Shown here: positions 61,141 to 64,000 of the stretch, one piece after another | Layout of the letters: every line of letters starts with the position of its first letter | Position numbering within the stretch: position 1 is the stretch's first letter | NCBI RefSeq assembly: GCF_000382705.1 | Contig: NZ_ARQE01000004.1 | Coordinates: 94,197-158,196, forward strand | Direction: 5' to 3' | Length of the DNA stretch: 64,000 nt | Origin: Aureimonas ureilytica DSM 18598 = NBRC 106430 | GTDB lineage: Bacteria > Pseudomonadota > Alphaproteobacteria > Rhizobiales > Rhizobiaceae | The notes under the pieces: generated by a model | What the model saw: only the letters and a program-made list of their open reading frames with translations | The model's database searches: none | What the model was told of the DNA's origin: nothing | Translations under genes and position numbers: made by a program

Positions 61141-62373
61141 ATGTTCGTTTCCTTCTTCCCCCGCCCCCGCCTGTTCTTTTCCTCCGCGCTCGTCTGGACG
61201 CTCCTCTGCGCGGGCCTGTGGTACGGGGCCGCGCGGCCGCTCACGCATCATCTGGGGTTCGGCGAGGGCGCGGACGCCGTCGGCATCTCCGCCTTCTGGT
61301 CGCCGGCCTTTCTCTGGTTCTATCTTTATTTCGCGGCCTGCGTGTCGCTGTTCGCCAGCGTCTGGCAGCGCATCGCTCCGCACCCCTGGGCGCGCTGGTC
61401 GATCCTCGGCTCGGCGCTGATCCTGTTTCTGACCTATTTCCAGGTGCAGATCTCGGTCGCCGTGAACACGTGGTACGGGCCGTTCTACGACCTCATCCAG
61501 GCCGCGCTCTCGCACGAGCATCCGGTCACGACCGGCGACATCTATCGCAGCTTCCTGACCTTCGGCGGGCTGGCGCTCGTCGCCGTCTCGGTCGGCGTTC
61601 TCACCAGCTTCTTCGTCAGCCATTACGTGTTCCGCTGGCGGCAGGCGATGAACGAATTCTACATGGCGCACTGGTCGGCGCTGCGCGGGGTGGAAGGCGC
61701 CTCGCAGCGCATCCAGGAAGACACGATGCGCTTTGCGACCACGGTGGAAAATCTCGGCGTCAGCCTGATCCAGGCGGTGCTGACCCTCATCGCCTTCCTG
61801 CCGATCCTGCTCGGCCTTTCCTCCGCCATCCGCTCCCTGCCCCTCGTCGGCGAGGTGCCCCATGCGCTGGTGATCGCGGCGCTGCTCTGGTCGCTGTTCG
61901 GGACGAGCTTCCTGGCGCTGGTCGGCGTCAGGCTGCCGGGTCTCGAGTTCAGCAACCAGAAGGTCGAGGCCGCCTATCGCAAGGAACTCGTCATCGGCGA
62001 GGATCGCGCCGACCGCGCCCAGCCGCCGACGGTGCGAGCGCTGTTCGCCGATGTCCGGCAGAACTATTTCCGCCTCTACTTCCACTACATGTACTTCAAC
62101 GTCGCGCGCATCTTCTACCTGCAGGCGGACGTGATCTTCCCCTATCTGGTTCTGGCACCGACCATCGCGGCGGGCGCGATCACGCTCGGCGTCATGAACC
62201 AGATCCTCAACGCCTTCGAGCAGGTGCGCAGCTCGTTCCAGTATCTGGTGACGAGCTGGACCACGATCGTGGAGCTTCTGTCCATCTTCAAGCGCCTGCG
62301 CGCCTTCGAGGGGATGATCGGGACGGACACGCCCGTCCCCGCCTACGGCGCGGCCCTTCCCGCCGCCGAGTGA
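61141..62373 (+). CDS. bacA: SbmA/BacA family peptide transporter
   Basis: Inner-membrane proton-driven importer of peptides and modified antimicrobials; in Sinorhizobium and Brucella BacA is needed for chronic host infection and very-long-chain fatty acid modification of lipid A. The product has 410 residues, close to 420 in S. meliloti. Seen: [20 protein letters not shown] at the start, [20 protein letters not shown] near 98-117, [40 protein letters not shown] near 187-206, and [20 protein letters not shown] near 362-381, the family core. ATG at 61141 matches homologues; TTG at 61135 would add two residues. Confidence 0.94.
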   Translation: MFVSFFPRPRLFFSSALVWTLLCAGLWYGAARPLTHHLGFGEGADAVGISAFWSPAFLWFYLYFAACVSLFASVWQRIAPHPWARWSILGSALILFLTYFQVQISVAVNTWYGPFYDLIQAALSHEHPVTTGDIYRSFLTFGGLALVAVSVGVLTSFFVSHYVFRWRQAMNEFYMAHWSALRGVEGASQRIQEDTMRFATTVENLGVSLIQAVLTLIAFLPILLGLSSAIRSLPLVGEVPHALVIAALLWSLFGTSFLALVGVRLPGLEFSNQKVEAAYRKELVIGEDRADRAQPPTVRALFADVRQNYFRLYFHYMYFNVARIFYLQADVIFPYLVLAPTIAAGAITLGVMNQILNAFEQVRSSFQYLVTSWTTIVELLSIFKRLRAFEGMIGTDTPVPAYGAALPAAE

Positions 62374-62391
62374 GGACGGCGGGCCGGCCGG

Positions 62392-64000
62392 TCACATCGT
62401 CCCGTAGACCGGCCCTTCGCCGCCCTGCGGCGGAACCCAGGTGATGTTGCCGTTCGGGTCCTTGATGTCGCAGGTCTTGCAGTGGACGCAGTTCTGCGCG
62501 TTGATCACGTAGCGCGGATCGGCCGGGTTGCTCTCGTCCCACTCGTAGACCGCCGCCGGGCAATAGCGCTGCGACAGGCCGGCATAGCGATCGTGCTCCG
62601 AGCTTTTCTGAAGCGCCATGTCCTTCACCTTGAGATGAACCGGCTGGTCCTCCTCGTGATTGGTGTTGGACAGGAAGACCGAGGAGGTCTTGTCGAAGGT
62701 GAGGACGCCGTCGGGCTTGGGATAGACGATCGGCTTGTGCTGGTCGGCCGGCTCGGTCGACTCGGCGTCGGTCTTGCCGTGCGGCATCGTGCCGAAGAAG
62801 GAGAAGCCGACGAGTTGGTTCATCCACATGTCGAGCGCGCCGAGCGCGACGCCGACACCCGTGCCGAAGCGCGACCAGAGCGGCTTCACGTTGCGCACGG
62901 CGTAGAGGTCCTGCCCGATCGGCGAGGCGCGCCAGCCGCTCTCATAGGTCTTCAGGAGATCGGCCGAGCGCCCTTCGGCGATCGCCGCCGCCGCCGCTTC
63001 GGCGGCCTGCATCCCTGAAGAAATCGCATTGTGAACGCCCTTGATGCGCGGCACGTTGACGAAGCCGGCCGAGCAGCCGATGAGCGCGCCACCCGGGAAG
63101 ACAAGCTTCGGCACCGACTGGTAGCCGCCTTCCGTGATCGCCCGCGCGCCATAGGTCAGACGCTTGCCGCCTTCCAGAAGCTCCGCGATGTCGGGATGCG
63201 TCTTGAAGCGCTGGAACTCCTCGAACGGGTTCAGATAGGGGTTCTTGTAGTTCAGGTGCGTGACGAAGCCGACATAGACCTGATTGTTTTCGAGATGGTA
63301 CAGGAACGAGCCGCCGCCGGTGGCGAGATCCAGCGGCCAGCCGAACGAATGCTGGATCAGGCCGGGCTTGGCCTTGGCCGGGTCGATCTGCCAGAGCTCC
63401 TTGATGCCGATGCCGAATTTCTGCGGCTCGCGGTTCACGTCGAGCCCATGATGGCGAATGAGCTGCTTGGCGAGCGAGCCGCGCACGCCCTCTCCGATCA
63501 GCACGTATTTGCCCATGAGAGCCATGCCGCGCTGGAAGTTCGGGCCGGGCTCGCCGGAGCGCTCGATTCCCATGTCGCCGGTGGCGACGCCGATCACGCG
63601 GTCTTCCCCGTCGGTCAGCAGCTCGGTCGCGGCAAAGCCCGGATAGATCTCGACGCCGAGCGCTTCGGCCTTTTGCGCCAGCCATTTGCAGACGAGGCCG
63701 AGCGAGACGACGAAATTGCCGTGATTGCTCATGAGCTTCGGCATGAAGGCGTTGGGCAGGCGCACGCCGCCATGCGAGCCGTAGATATAGAAGCGGTCTT
63801 CCGTCACCGGCTGGCGGATCGGGGTTTCCTCGCCGCGCCATTCGGGCAGGAGCTTGTCCAGCGAGGACGGATCGAGCACGCAGCCCGACAGGATATGCGC
63901 ACCGACCTCCGCGCCCTTTTCGAGAACGACCACCGAGAGATCGGGATTGACCTGCTTCAACCGGATCGCGGCCGACAGGCCGGCCGGGCCGGCGCCCACG
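62392..64000 (-). CDS. Electron-transfer flavoprotein:ubiquinone oxidoreductase (N-terminus cut off by window edge)
   Basis: Membrane-associated flavoprotein with a 4Fe-4S cluster that passes electrons from ETF, and so from acyl-CoA dehydrogenases, to ubiquinone. The 536 codons present run from just inside the FAD-binding motif (VGAGPAGLSAAIRLKQ) to the stop. Seen: VLEKGAEVGAHILSGCVLDP, GGSFLYHLENNQVYVGFVTH, YGARAITEGGYQSVPKLVFP and the C-terminal ferredoxin-like part with four cysteines in QRYCPAAVYEW and NCVHCKTCDIKDP. The beginning lies beyond position 64000. It suits the beta-oxidation genes at 30-36 kb, though it is not linked to them. Confidence 0.95.
   Translation of the reverse strand, partial: VGAGPAGLSAAIRLKQVNPDLSVVVLEKGAEVGAHILSGCVLDPSSLDKLLPEWRGEETPIRQPVTEDRFYIYGSHGGVRLPNAFMPKLMSNHGNFVVSLGLVCKWLAQKAEALGVEIYPGFAATELLTDGEDRVIGVATGDMGIERSGEPGPNFQRGMALMGKYVLIGEGVRGSLAKQLIRHHGLDVNREPQKFGIGIKELWQIDPAKAKPGLIQHSFGWPLDLATGGGSFLYHLENNQVYVGFVTHLNYKNPYLNPFEEFQRFKTHPDIAELLEGGKRLTYGARAITEGGYQSVPKLVFPGGALIGCSAGFVNVPRIKGVHNAISSGMQAAEAAAAAIAEGRSADLLKTYESGWRASPIGQDLYAVRNVKPLWSRFGTGVGVALGALDMWMNQLVGFSFFGTMPHGKTDAESTEPADQHKPIVYPKPDGVLTFDKTSSVFLSNTNHEEDQPVHLKVKDMALQKSSEHDRYAGLSQRYCPAAVYEWDESNPADPRYVINAQNCVHCKTCDIKDPNGNITWVPPQGGEGPVYGTM

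Overview
This 64 kb window is chromosomal DNA of a high-GC alphaproteobacterium, most likely order Hyphomicrobiales (Rhizobiales). The evidence is a circularly permuted two-piece tmRNA gene with the tag ANDNYAEARLAA next to an alpha-type sspB, class I lysyl-tRNA synthetase, Porin_2-type porins, BA14K proteins, a BacA/SbmA transporter, DUF1206 and DUF4169 proteins and an HWE/HisKA_2 kinase. An Aurantimonadaceae-like genome is my best guess from overall protein similarity, but I cannot confirm it. There is no integrase, insertion sequence, prophage, CRISPR array or tRNA that I can see; gene content is mostly core housekeeping.

Layout. 1-5 kb (minus strand): LysE exporter (cut by the window edge), ilvH, ilvB with an upstream leader peptide and attenuator, a DUF1206 membrane protein, and a PheC-like periplasmic protein. 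5-12.4 kb: miaA, divergent serB and a GNAT acetyltransferase, then the membrane quality-control block degP, hflC, hflK and folA. 12.5-17 kb (plus strand): thyX, a CHASE3 sensor kinase, tmRNA, sspB, DUF4169 and a ribbon-helix-helix/VOC fusion. 17-26.6 kb: a long AsmA-like protein, UvrD helicase and a three-gene operon of coiled-coil proteins. 26.9-30 kb: two BA14K proteins and an Xaa-Pro aminopeptidase. 30-36.3 kb: a fatty acid beta-oxidation block (acyl-CoA dehydrogenase, thiolase, FadB-like fusion) with an oppositely oriented EAL phosphodiesterase inside it. 36.3-49 kb: YihY, an S24 repressor, an SNase-like protein, class I LysRS, a periplasmic binding protein divergent from a membrane glycosyltransferase, DUF2188, NUDIX, fdhD, terC, queF and a ribBX-type ribB. 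49-57 kb: three closely related 412-residue porins (one inverted, two in tandem), a HisC-like aminotransferase, a Sel1-like protein and two DUF2147 proteins. 57-64 kb: GST, a 52-residue small protein, AMP nucleosidase, an EEP-fold hydrolase, BacA and ETF-ubiquinone oxidoreductase (cut by the window edge).

Functional links. The tmRNA and the SspB adaptor that hands tagged proteins to ClpXP are neighbours. HflK, HflC and DegP form an envelope protein quality-control set. The three beta-oxidation enzymes feed electrons to ETF and so to the ETF-QO at the right edge. FolA and ThyX sit head to head as the thymidylate/folate pair. The clearest regulatory element is the ilv attenuator, whose leader peptide carries the run Leu-Ile-Leu-Leu-Val. 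The porin region is the most plastic part of the window: a 1.6 kb tandem duplication with 64 bp of nearly identical leader, plus an inverted third copy that could drive inversion of the 3 kb between.
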